Below are positions 7,644-15,479 of a stretch of 37,261 nucleotides of DNA, one piece after another. Under the pieces are notes generated by a model. That model searched no databases, had not been told where the DNA came from, and worked only from the letters and a program-made list of their open reading frames with translations. Position 1 is the stretch's first letter. Every line of letters begins with the position of its first letter. Made by a program: the position numbers and the translations under genes. The stretch comes from Verrucomicrobiaceae bacterium. Lineage in GTDB: Bacteria > Verrucomicrobiota > Verrucomicrobiia > Verrucomicrobiales > V1-33. Location: NCBI GenBank assembly GCA_027483175.1, contig JAIXVE010000141.1, forward strand, positions 1-37,261, written 5' to 3'.

Positions 7644-8024
7644 ATGAATCGAGCGGTGGGGGAGAAGGAGGGGGTGAAGGGGGCGAGCGGCCGACGTTCG
7701 CCTTGTCCTGTGGCGTGCTGTCTTGATCTGATGGGGGACCGGTGGACCCTGCTGGTGGTGCGGGATCTGATGATGGGGGCCGAGCGGTTCAAGGAGTTCA
7801 CGGCGTCGCCGGAGGGGATTCCGACGAATATCCTGAGCGACCGGTTAGGGCGATTGCTGGAGAGCGGGGTGGTGGTGCAGGTGGCGGCGGCAGATGGGTC
7901 GAGGCACCCGGCTTACCGGCTGACGGAGAAAGGGCGGGAACTGATTCCGATATTGGGGGCGATGCGCGACTGGGGGCTGAAGTGGGAGGAGGGGACGCGA
8001 GTGATGGCGGGGCGGGAAGGGTGA
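7644..8024 (+). CDS. HxlR family winged-helix transcriptional regulator
   Basis: The start is taken as ATG 7644 (MNRAVGEKEG; 126 aa), because nearby ATG 7617 would extend the protein by nine residues and lie closer to the operator. The HxlR hallmark CPVACCLDLMGDRWTLLVVRD spans about 21-41 with the conserved N-terminal Cys21, followed by GAERFKEF, a recognition-helix region (GIPTNILSDRLGRLLESGVV) and the wing (YRLTEKGREL). HxlR proteins are small dimeric regulators, some sensing electrophiles or aldehydes through cysteine. Divergence from an SDR supports control of a carbonyl-detoxifying enzyme. Confidence 0.93.
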   Translation: MNRAVGEKEGVKGASGRRSPCPVACCLDLMGDRWTLLVVRDLMMGAERFKEFTASPEGIPTNILSDRLGRLLESGVVVQVAAADGSRHPAYRLTEKGRELIPILGAMRDWGLKWEEGTRVMAGREG

Positions 8025-8050
8025 GGGCGGGGCGGATACGGCTAGGGGCG

Positions 8051-8090
8051 CAATCCCGTTGGGATTGGGGTCACAGGCAGGATGCCCGTG
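8051..8090. repeat. Paired dispersed palindromes (GTT-loop hairpin and CACAGGC element)
   Basis: CAATCCC-GTT-GGGATTG (8051-8067) is directly followed by TCACAGGC-AGGAT-GCCCGTGCCAC (8071-8093). The first shares its loop with two hairpins at 6357-6400. The second is the same element as the triple array at 16987-17095. It lies between the convergent HxlR and binding-protein genes, where it could also act as a bidirectional terminator. Confidence 0.7.
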
Positions 8091-8116
8091 CCACTTTGCT
8101 TGCGACGGAGGGGGTG

Positions 8117-8932
8117 TCAGCGGAGGATGAAGGGGATGCCCATGGATTCCATGAGTTTCTTTTCGGAGGCGAGGTATTGGTCGCCGAGTTTGGCGAGGCC
8201 GCCTGATTCGCGGAAGGTTTTGAGGAAGGCGTTGACGCCTGTGAGGAGGGAATCGTTGCCTTTTTTGAGGCCGATGGCCCATGCTTCCTCGCGGATGGGC
8301 TGGAGGAGGGCGCGGGTGGTGTCCTTGTTTTTGAGGTGATAGGACAGGATGGAGAGCTGGTCGTAGATGAAGGCGTCGGCGCGGCCCTGAGCGACTTCGA
8401 GGACGCAGGCGCTTTCGTCGTCGAGGGAGGTTAGGGGTGCGTCCGGGTAGGTGGCGCGGACGAAGGATTCGCCGGTGGTGCCGAGTTTGGCGGTGAAGCG
8501 GGTGCCGGGTTTGGCGAGGTCGGCGGCGGATTGGATAGGGGTTTTGGTGCCGACGAGCATGGCGATGGCGGTGAAGGCGTAGGGATCGGAGAAGTCGATG
8601 GACTTGCGGCGGTCATCGCTGGCGGTCATGGCGGAGATGGCGCAGTCGATTTTCCCTGATTTGAGTGCGGCGATGAGGCCTTCGAAGGGGAGGGGTTCGA
8701 GGGTGAGCGGGCGGTTGAGGGAAGCGGCGAGGGCTTCGGCGATGCGGACGTCGACGCCGTCGGGTTCGCCCTTGGGGTTTTTGAATTCGAAGGGCGGGTA
8801 GGTCATGTCCATGCCGATGATGAGCGGCTTGGTGCCGGGGGTGCCGGTGGTGGCCTTGGAGGAGGCGGCGGGGTCCGAGCAGGCGGCGAGGGCGGCGAGC
8901 GGAGCGAGGCGGAGGAGATGACGGCGGTTCAT
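8117..8932 (-). CDS. Family 3 extracellular solute-binding lipoprotein (amino-acid type)
   Basis: The 271-aa protein starts with a lipoprotein signal (MNRRHLLRLAPLAALAAC; lipobox LAAC, C18). The mature part follows the SBP_bac_3 pattern: IIGMDMTYPPFEFKN, GVDVRIAEALA, LIAALKSGKIDCAIS, and R107-S-I-D-F-S-D-P-Y, the usual amino-acid-binding region. It would capture a polar amino acid or similar ligand for an ABC importer. No permease or ATPase for it is adjacent; it follows the DR2241-type gene by 20 bp in the same operon as cbiX. It may serve a transporter elsewhere or act in sensing. Confidence 0.92.
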   Translation of the reverse strand: MNRRHLLRLAPLAALAACSDPAASSKATTGTPGTKPLIIGMDMTYPPFEFKNPKGEPDGVDVRIAEALAASLNRPLTLEPLPFEGLIAALKSGKIDCAISAMTASDDRRKSIDFSDPYAFTAIAMLVGTKTPIQSAADLAKPGTRFTAKLGTTGESFVRATYPDAPLTSLDDESACVLEVAQGRADAFIYDQLSILSYHLKNKDTTRALLQPIREEAWAIGLKKGNDSLLTGVNAFLKTFRESGGLAKLGDQYLASEKKLMESMGIPFILR

Positions 8933-8952
8933 GGCGGTGTGTGGAGCGGGAA

Positions 8953-9642
8953 TCAGGCTGGTGAGGCTTGTGCTTCAGCAGCTTTGGCGGCATCGCTCTC
9001 TGATTTCATGCGTTTTTTGACGGTTTCGCGGGCTGCGCCGAGGAGGATGGGGCAGAGGTCGAGGCAGAGGAGCGGGATGGGCTGGCCGAGTTCCGGGGCG
9101 GACGATGGGGCGGAGGTTTTGTCAGGCGGGAAGCCGGCCCATGGGGTGGTACCGTCGAGATTCCAGAGGACCTTGCGGAGACAATTGCCGTCGTGGCAGG
9201 AGGAAGTGACGAGGGATTCGGCTTCGGAGTCGCGGATGAGCCCGGTGACGCGGTACATGCCGGACTGGCGGTTGAACGTGTCGCGGAGGGAGCAGGCGGA
9301 GGCGGTGCCGTCGAGCCAGCGGAGCCAGTTGGCGAGGGCGGCTGGGTAGAGGAAGTCGAGGGCGAGGCGGAGGGAGGCGAGGTCCGGGAGGGAAGCGATC
9401 CAGCCGGAGGGGAGGTTAGGGGCGGAGTGGAGCGGGCGGTAGTTGCCTGCGGCGTCCCATTTGGCTAGTTCGCGGAGGGCTTCCGGGGAATCGAGTGGTT
9501 TGAGGGAAGCGGGGTCGGCGGAGGAATCGGCGTGGTGGCGGAGTTGCCAGCCTGAGCCGTGCGGGGTGATGGAGATTTCGCCGATGGAGGCGCCGCCGGC
9601 GGCGAGCCACGAGGCGAGAGCGGAGTTGATGGAGCTGGGCAT
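8953..9642 (-). CDS. DR2241-type Fe-S cluster protein, partner of CbiX
   Basis: The 229-aa protein has five cysteines in a pattern suited to a cluster: C117 (ACSLRDTFNRQSGMYRV), C149 and C154 (SSCHDGNCLRK), C193 and C197 (LLCLDLCP). This resembles the 4Fe-4S region that follows the CbiX-like chelatase in Deinococcus DR2241. Here it is a separate gene, 9 bp after cbiX (stop 9652, start 9642). It may assist metal insertion or redox control of the chelatase. The N-terminal ~110 residues are not recognised. Family assignment is by pattern recall and moderately certain. Confidence 0.7.
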   Translation of the reverse strand: MPSSINSALASWLAAGGASIGEISITPHGSGWQLRHHADSSADPASLKPLDSPEALRELAKWDAAGNYRPLHSAPNLPSGWIASLPDLASLRLALDFLYPAALANWLRWLDGTASACSLRDTFNRQSGMYRVTGLIRDSEAESLVTSSCHDGNCLRKVLWNLDGTTPWAGFPPDKTSAPSSAPELGQPIPLLCLDLCPILLGAARETVKKRMKSESDAAKAAEAQASPA

Positions 9643-9651
9643 GAGGGAGGG

Positions 9652-10470
9652 TCAGGCGGCGGGTTTGTGATTGGTGTCGAAGGCGGCGATCTGGTCGAGC
9701 ATGACTTCGGCGAGGAGAGGTTCGGTGCCGATGGCGCTGGAGTAGTAGATCTGGCGGCCGTGGAGGTGATAGGGGTTGCGGCGGAAGACCTCGATCTGGC
9801 TGGCGGCGGCGGTAGGTTCGGATTCCATGCCGAGGAGGACGGGGATGTCCTGGAACGAGTGGAGCCCGTCGGCGATGAAGAAGGGGACGACGATGACGTT
9901 AGGGGCGGAGGTGAGAGTGGCCCAGTCGGCGATGAGTGGTGGTTCTTCCATGTAGGCGTCGATGACTTCTGCGAAGCCGCAGTTCATGGCGCGGATGATT
10001 TCGACCTGGTCCTTGATGGCCTTGGTGGAGTTGTCATTGAGGCCGGTGCCGTGGCCGACGATGATGAGACTGCACTCGGTGAGAGGGATGCCTTCGGCGA
10101 CTTCGGCGGCGCGTTTGAGGAGGAGCCGCGTCATGGAAGGGTGGATGCCGACGGGGTCGGTGTAGTGGGCGACGGTGTGGCCGAGGTCGGTGGTGCGGCC
10201 GGAGAGGCCGAATTCGCGCGGGATGACATTCTGGGTGAAGTAGCCCTCGCTGATGAAGTTGGGGACGATGTAGACTTCCGGGGAATCGACCATGCGGAGG
10301 ACCTCGCGCATGGAGGGTTCTTCCTTCCAGAAGGCGCAGTGGACTTCTGAGAAGAGACCGGTGCGGCGGATGGTGTCGGCGTGGTCGTGGGTGGGCTGGG
10401 AGGAATCGGGATTGAGCGTGGAGCCGTGGCCGACGAGGATGAGAGCGGATGAAGGTTTTGGGGAGATCAT
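9652..10470 (-). CDS. cbiX: CbiX-family sirohydrochlorin cobaltochelatase/ferrochelatase
   Basis: The start is ATG 10470 (MISPKPSSALILVGHGS); the frame further upstream is low-complexity. The 272-aa product carries two chelatase half-domains, each with the metal-binding HG motif: H15 (LVGHGSTLN) and H140 (IIVGHGTGLND), with a further His at 204 (IADGLHSFQD). Long-form CbiX inserts Co2+ (or Fe2+) into sirohydrochlorin, leading to cobalamin or sirohaem. The gene heads a minus-strand operon with the DR2241-type Fe-S protein and a solute-binding lipoprotein. No other cobalamin or sirohaem gene is visible in the window. It is divergent from the NlpC/P60 gene, with ~80 bp between. Confidence 0.85.
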   Translation of the reverse strand: MISPKPSSALILVGHGSTLNPDSSQPTHDHADTIRRTGLFSEVHCAFWKEEPSMREVLRMVDSPEVYIVPNFISEGYFTQNVIPREFGLSGRTTDLGHTVAHYTDPVGIHPSMTRLLLKRAAEVAEGIPLTECSLIIVGHGTGLNDNSTKAIKDQVEIIRAMNCGFAEVIDAYMEEPPLIADWATLTSAPNVIVVPFFIADGLHSFQDIPVLLGMESEPTAAASQIEVFRRNPYHLHGRQIYYSSAIGTEPLLAEVMLDQIAAFDTNHKPAA

Positions 10471-10550
10471 GGGGAAGTGGAGAGAAGGTGGACGGCGGCG
10501 AGGCGAGGCGGGGCTTGCATGGATTCGCGGAGGCGGGTAAACGCAAGGCA

Positions 10551-11057
10551 ATGATGCGCTTCACGATACGCCTGCTCGCTGCTGCTGGACTGTCCCTGCT
10601 TGCGGTGGGATGTGCCTCGAAACCGAAGACGACGGCGGTTTACCGGGGGAATCGGGCGGCATTGGTGAACGGGCGGGCGGTGGCACCGGCGGGGGTGCCG
10701 AGGGCGGTGCGTGCGGCGATTGCGGCGGGGAACCGGATTCAGAGGGTGCCGTATCAATATGGGGGCGGGCATGGGCGGCCGTCGCGGGGATTGGATTGTT
10801 CGGGGTCGGTGTCGTATGTGTTGAAGGCGAGCGGGTTGCTGGCGTCGCCGCTGACGAGCGGGGAGTTTCGGAAGTATGGGACGGGTGGGGTGGGTCGGTA
10901 TATTACGGTGTATGGGCGGGACGGGCATGTATTCATGACGGTGTGCGGGTTGCGATTGGACACGTCGAACAGCGGGAACGGGCATGCGGGGCCGAGGTGG
11001 AGCACGAAGCCGAGGAATGTGCGCGGGTTTACGGCGCGGCATCCGCGTGGGTACTGA
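10551..11057 (+). CDS. NlpC/P60 family lipoprotein (peptidoglycan hydrolase-like)
   Basis: Two adjacent ATGs (10551, 10554) open the gene; numbering here is from the second. A lipoprotein signal ends at C20 (LLAVGCAS). The catalytic core has C82 in GLDCSGSVSYVL and H125 in YGRDGHVFMTV, the NlpC/P60 Cys-His pair, with SYVLKASG as the expected helix. Such enzymes cleave peptide bonds in peptidoglycan stems, or act on other amide substrates, at the cell envelope. The domain is compact (166 aa) with no cell-wall-binding module. The open frame extends upstream of 10551 without coding character. It is divergent from cbiX. Confidence 0.85.
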   Translation: MMRFTIRLLAAAGLSLLAVGCASKPKTTAVYRGNRAALVNGRAVAPAGVPRAVRAAIAAGNRIQRVPYQYGGGHGRPSRGLDCSGSVSYVLKASGLLASPLTSGEFRKYGTGGVGRYITVYGRDGHVFMTVCGLRLDTSNSGNGHAGPRWSTKPRNVRGFTARHPRGY

Positions 11058-11157
11058 CGCGGGGGCAGGGTTGGGTTGAATCCGCGGGACCGTGGGAGGG
11101 ACGGGCTTGAAATCGGGCGCTGGCGTGCTGCCTGCAGTGAGAGATTTTCCAGGAGCT

Positions 11158-13689
11158 ATGAAGTATCACGTGAAACAGAGAACAGAAGTGCTGGCGGTGC
11201 TGCTGGCGATGGTGGTGCCTGCGGTGGCGATTCATGAGAAGAATGCGGGGCCGAAGGATGTGGAGATTCGGTTCAAGTTGCCGGTGCCGAAGCCATTGAG
11301 TCCGGAGGAAGCGCTGAAGGCGTTTCGGGTGGAGGCTGGGTATCGTGTGGAACTGGTGGCGGCGGAGCCGTTGGTGGAAGCGCCGGTGGCGATGAGCTGG
11401 GATGAGCGCGGGCGGCTTTATGTGGTGGAGATGCGTGGGTACATGCAGGATGTGACGGGGGCGAAGGATCTGGAGCCCAAGGGGCGGATTCGGTTGCTGG
11501 AGGACACGGATGGGGATGGGCGGATGGACAAGGCGACGGTGTTTCTGGATGGGTTAGTGCTGCCGCGTGCGGTGATGGCGGTGAATGGTGGGGTGCTGGT
11601 GGGTGAGCCACCGCAGCTGTGGTTCTGCAAGGATGATGACGGGGATGGGAAGAGTGACCGGAAGGAGGCCGTGGCGGATGATTTCGGGAGCCGGACGGGG
11701 CAGCCGGAGCACATGGCGAACACGCCGGTGTGGGCGATGGACAATGCGGTGTGGGTGGCGGGCTGGGGGACGCGGCTGAAGTTGCGGGGAGGCGTCTGGA
11801 GCAAAGACAGCGGACTGGGGCGCGGGCAGTATGGATTGTGTCAGGACGATGCGGGGCGGTTGTTCTTCAATTACAATTCGGATCTGCTGCGGTGCGATCT
11901 GCTGCCGGCCGAGGCGTTTGTGAAGAACCCGATGCTGCGGAGCACGACGGGGGTGAATTACCGGGTGATTGCGGATCAGAGCGTGTGGCCGGGGCATCCG
12001 ACGCCGGGGGTGAATCGTGGTTATGAGCCGAAGACTTTGAGGGAGGACGGGTCACTGACGTCGGCGACGGCGGCGTGCGGGGCGTTGATATACCGCGGGG
12101 ATGCGTTGCCGGATTTCCGTGGGAATGCGTTTATTCCGGAGCCGTCGGGGAATCTGGTGAAGCGGGCGGTGCTGAAGGAGAAGGACGGCGTGGTGAGCGG
12201 GGAGAGTGCGGAGCGCGGGCGGGAGTTTCTGGTGTCGACGGATGAACGGTTCCGGCCGGTGCAGGCGGTGGATGGGCCTGACGGGGCCTTGTACATTGCG
12301 GATCTGTATCGCGGCGTGCTGCAGCATTCGGGTTTTCTAACGCATTATCTGGTGGCGAACATCGAGGCGCGGCAACTGCTGGCTCCATTGGATGGCGGGC
12401 GGATCTGGCGGGTGGTTCGTGAGGGAGCGGAGCGGCGGAAGCCGGTGACGGTGCCGGTCGGGGCGCGGGAGCGGGCGGCATTGCTGGGGCACGCGAATGG
12501 ATGGGTGCGGGACACGGCGCAGCGGTTGCTGGTGGAGACGGGCGGGGAGGAAGTGGTGGCGGCGGTGAAGGCGGTGGTGGAGGACAAGGGACAGCCGGCG
12601 CTGGCGCGCCTGCATGGGTTGTGGGTGCTGGATGGGTTAGGGTCGGTGGCGCCGGAGATGCTGGTGGCGGCGATGCGGGACGGGGAGGCGAGGATTCGGG
12701 CGGCGGCGGTGCGGATGGCGGGGCGGGAGATGGCGGCGGAACTGGCGGCGATGGCGGATCCTGACAGACTGGTGGAGGCGCATCTGGCGTTGAAATTGTC
12801 AGCGATGTCGCTGCCGGAGACGGATGCGGCGCTGGCGCGGTTGCTGGTGTCGGGTGGTGCGGAGGTGGCGCTGGTGCGGGAGGCGGCGATGACTGGGTTG
12901 CGGGGTCGGGAGGTGGAACTGGCGAAACTGCTGGTAGGTCAGGCAGGTGGGGATATTGCGGCGGCGGCGATGGGGGAGATGCTGGCGGGGGCGGGGGGTG
13001 CGGCGGGGAAGGCGGGGCCGTTTGCGGCGATGCTGGAGCTGGCGGCGTCGCGACCGGCTGGGGATGCGGTGCAGGTGGCGCTGTTGAAGGGATTGGGGTC
13101 GGCGGGGAATGGAAAAGTGGCGAAGATGGTGTGGGTGGGGGAGGAACCGGGGGTGCTGGTGAAGATGAGAGGGGCGTTGACGGGTGGGGCGGGGAAAGCG
13201 CTAGCGGTGGTGGAGGGCCGAGTGGGTTGGCCGGGGAAGCCGGGGGTGGCTGCGCCGCCGGTGGTGAAGCCGCTGACGGCGGAGGAGACGGCGCTGGCGG
13301 AGAAGGGACGGGTGATTTACGGGACCTTGTGCGGGGCTTGTCATCAGCCGCACGGGTATGGACTGGACGGACTGGCGCCGCCGCTGGTGGACAGTGAGTG
13401 GGTGTTAGGGAAGCCCGAGGTGGCGGCGCGGATTGTGCTGCACGGGCTGGCTGGGCCGGTGAAGGTGGGGCCGAAGACGTGGAATCTGGCGATGCCGCCA
13501 TTGCCGCAGCTGAGTGACGAAGACATTGCGGGAGTCCTGACGTATCTGCGGCGCGAGTGGGAGCACGGGGCGTCGCCGGTGGGGGTGGCGGAGGTGGCGG
13601 CGGTGCGGGCGGCGAATCGGGAGCGCGTGCTGCCGTGGACGGCGGAAGAACTGAGTGGGAAGGGGAAAGCGAAAGGGAAGGGGAAGTGA
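11158..13689 (+). CDS. PVC-type membrane-bound dehydrogenase with HEAT repeats and cytochrome c
   Basis: The start is ATG 11158, with AGGAG 3 nt upstream; the product is 843 aa. An N-terminal signal/anchor (TEVLAVLLAMVVPAVA) is followed by a beta-propeller dehydrogenase-like domain (DERGRLYVVEMRGYM, DTDGDGRMDKATVFLDGL, DGPDGALYIADLYRG). Next come an Ala/Leu-rich HEAT-like region (~430-690) and a C-terminal monohaem cytochrome c: CGACH at 725-729, with M779 (NLAMPPLP) as probable axial ligand. It ends in a Lys/Gly tail. Proteins of this architecture are abundant in Planctomycetes and Verrucomicrobia and are thought to oxidise sugars or related substrates in the periplasm. The substrate is unknown. 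Confidence 0.88.
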   Translation: MKYHVKQRTEVLAVLLAMVVPAVAIHEKNAGPKDVEIRFKLPVPKPLSPEEALKAFRVEAGYRVELVAAEPLVEAPVAMSWDERGRLYVVEMRGYMQDVTGAKDLEPKGRIRLLEDTDGDGRMDKATVFLDGLVLPRAVMAVNGGVLVGEPPQLWFCKDDDGDGKSDRKEAVADDFGSRTGQPEHMANTPVWAMDNAVWVAGWGTRLKLRGGVWSKDSGLGRGQYGLCQDDAGRLFFNYNSDLLRCDLLPAEAFVKNPMLRSTTGVNYRVIADQSVWPGHPTPGVNRGYEPKTLREDGSLTSATAACGALIYRGDALPDFRGNAFIPEPSGNLVKRAVLKEKDGVVSGESAERGREFLVSTDERFRPVQAVDGPDGALYIADLYRGVLQHSGFLTHYLVANIEARQLLAPLDGGRIWRVVREGAERRKPVTVPVGARERAALLGHANGWVRDTAQRLLVETGGEEVVAAVKAVVEDKGQPALARLHGLWVLDGLGSVAPEMLVAAMRDGEARIRAAAVRMAGREMAAELAAMADPDRLVEAHLALKLSAMSLPETDAALARLLVSGGAEVALVREAAMTGLRGREVELAKLLVGQAGGDIAAAAMGEMLAGAGGAAGKAGPFAAMLELAASRPAGDAVQVALLKGLGSAGNGKVAKMVWVGEEPGVLVKMRGALTGGAGKALAVVEGRVGWPGKPGVAAPPVVKPLTAEETALAEKGRVIYGTLCGACHQPHGYGLDGLAPPLVDSEWVLGKPEVAARIVLHGLAGPVKVGPKTWNLAMPPLPQLSDEDIAGVLTYLRREWEHGASPVGVAEVAAVRAANRERVLPWTAEELSGKGKAKGKGK

Positions 13690-13705
13690 GGGGGCTGGCT
13701 AGCTG
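13686..13705 (+). repeat. Left 20-bp direct repeat flanking an island
   Basis: GTGAGGGGGCTGGCTAGCTG matches 15460-15479 at 19 of 20 positions in the same orientation. This copy contains the stop codon of the dehydrogenase gene (TGA 13687-13689), so it is at the boundary of the native sequence. Confidence 0.7.
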
Positions 13706-15459
13706 ATCGTTCGATGTCGATCGGTTTCCACTCCATCATCGCCTCGTGGAAAGACTCCGCCCTGACCGCTCCAGTGAGAACAAAGGCGCTTCCGTGTTCC
13801 GGAAGATCACCAAATCCGCGGCGATCGACGACCGCGCGGAACGGCTTCCCAGGAGGATTCCCGAACGGCGCTGCCGGAGGACTTCGCCGGGTCCCGGGCG
13901 ATGGTTTTGGTGACATGGCGGGTGGTGGTTTGTGCAGAAGGAGGAGCAGACACGCTGGAAGCTGAGGTTCGCCCGCAGTTGGCTGCTTCCTATCGCTGCA
14001 GATCACAGAAGCCCCTGCCCGGACTGAAGGATTCTGTTGCCGACCCGGTCAAAAATGATAGCCTTGGCGGAAGTTATGAAGCAGCCCGCCTTGGCCCGCA
14101 TTGCTCAGAGTCAAGCTGAGCGAAAGCTGAGATCGGCTATCAAGCCGATCGGGCAGACGACGGGAACATTCCTCAGTCGTGGTGCAGCTACTGGACGATC
14201 CGTGGCACCGGCGGCTGGATGTAATGCGATGGAATATTCACATCCTCTTTGGAATGCTAATGTGGCAAATGCGAACTGGAAGGTGTCCCTTAAGCCGTGG
14301 CGAGAAATGGTTTATCCGATAATACAGATTGTGAGGCTGCTGATGGCAAGCTTAGGTCTAATTATGGCAGCTCCGGCCTTCGCGAAGAACGAAAGCAACT
14401 GGACGCTCAGTTGGGAGGTTCTGTTTTACAATAATGAAGACACTATCAGCGAGATTGAAGTTCGCGTATTGAATCAGGGGGCCTCGTTTGCCTATCAACG
14501 TGCGAGCGCGTTTTCTGAAGCAAATGGATTTTTTATCAAGATTGCGACGGTTGACAAACAAGCCGCCGTTTTTACCGCAGGGCGGCAGGCACCGTTATTC
14601 GGCAATGCTGCGGTTGTGCCGATTAAATCCGGCGAGGCGATTGCCTTTGTAGCCAAGGTTCCACGACTCCCTCCGAACTCCCGCTTTCTGCTTGATTGTG
14701 AATGGACTGGCACGCTGGAGGACCCAACAATCAGTTTAGGAGATTTGGACTTGATGACTGATGCTGATGGTCTGATCGAAAACATCGAGAGTAGCTCGCG
14801 TTCAAAACTGGTTGATGTAATGGTCAGGGACAAGGAAAGTCAGGCAGCAGGTGCGTATGGGCATAATCCCGTAGATATATTTTCGAGTTCCTTTTTAAAC
14901 TCAGATCATCCCGCAGCGGACTGGTTGTTTGCCGGGAATTCTGCCGAAAGGGTCGACTCGATTCCCGGGCAGATCACGAGTAGAAAGCGCGCTAATCTCT
15001 TTGACTCTTCACCACGACGCGTGGAAACAGGAAACGAGGCTAATCATGAAAGGGAGTATGGGAAACATCAATTGACGGATGCTCTGTGGTGGCTGGTAGG
15101 CTTTTTAGGCGGCGGTGCGCTGTTTGCCTACTTGCGATTCAATGGTCGTCGCAAGCGGCGATCCATTCGGTGATTGCTTCAATGACGCGAGTAGTAGATC
15201 GGGGTTTTCGGAGGAGCCTGGCCTGCGGCCAGAGCGCAACCATCTGGAGTTCAAGTTGCGCCTTCGGATTTCAGGTGCCGTGGGAAACTATGGAGATACA
15301 GGGAAGTGCAGAAGTGTTTAGTTATGCGGAATGGGATTCAAATTGGTGGAAGCTGGACTGTAGGGATTTAGGGGATCAGGGTAATTCACCGGTGTCGTGA
15401 GTTTCCTCAATTGTGGTGCGAGCAGCCGTCCGGCACGGAAGCTAAGGGGCTAATTACCT
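13706..15459. other. ~1.75-kb putative inserted island with different base composition
   Basis: Between the two 20-bp repeats the sequence loses the extreme G-richness of its surroundings and is closer to strand-balanced and more AT-rich. It contains one credible gene (14307-15173). The segment 13706-14306 holds no intact gene, but on the minus strand ~13723-13900 a coding-like stretch (PFRAVVDRRGFGDLPEHG, then MMEWKPIDIE) runs into the left repeat without its own stop, as a truncated gene fragment would. The segment 15174-15459 holds nothing I recognise. There are no transposase, integrase or terminal inverted repeats. Confidence 0.6.
14307..15173 (+). CDS. Secreted or membrane-anchored protein of unknown function
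   Basis: The chosen start, ATG 14307, puts a signal peptide at the N-terminus (MVYPIIQIVRLLMASLGLIM, then AAPAFA), giving 288 aa. The open frame continues upstream to 14037 and 14229 is an alternative ATG. The mature region (~30-250) is mixed alpha/beta without recognised motifs; it includes WTLSWEVLFYNNEDTISEIE and a long polar stretch. A single C-terminal transmembrane helix (ALWWLVGFLGGGALFAYL) is followed by a basic tail (RFNGRRKRRSIR), suggesting a type I-like anchor with most of the protein outside. Codon use is more AT-rich than all neighbours. No function is proposed. Confidence 0.65.
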   Translation: MVYPIIQIVRLLMASLGLIMAAPAFAKNESNWTLSWEVLFYNNEDTISEIEVRVLNQGASFAYQRASAFSEANGFFIKIATVDKQAAVFTAGRQAPLFGNAAVVPIKSGEAIAFVAKVPRLPPNSRFLLDCEWTGTLEDPTISLGDLDLMTDADGLIENIESSSRSKLVDVMVRDKESQAAGAYGHNPVDIFSSSFLNSDHPAADWLFAGNSAERVDSIPGQITSRKRANLFDSSPRRVETGNEANHEREYGKHQLTDALWWLVGFLGGGALFAYLRFNGRRKRRSIR

Positions 15460-15479
15460 GTGAGGGGGCGGGCTAGCTG
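15460..15479 (+). repeat. Right 20-bp direct repeat flanking an island
   Basis: GTGAGGGGGCGGGCTAGCTG is the second copy of the repeat at 13686-13705, with one mismatch. It contains the stop codon of the enolase-superfamily gene (TAG on the minus strand at 15475-15473). Deleting one repeat plus the island would leave the two neighbouring genes convergent and nearly touching. Confidence 0.7.

Noticed and set aside
12131-13501. 456-aa minus-strand open frame antisense to the cytochrome c-type dehydrogenase
   Set aside because: Pro/Ser/Ala-dominated translation with no domain; it is the shadow of a G-rich plus-strand gene with convincing motifs.
15086-15400. 104-aa plus-strand open frame at the end of the island
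   Set aside because: It starts inside the preceding gene in another frame and has no recognisable features.
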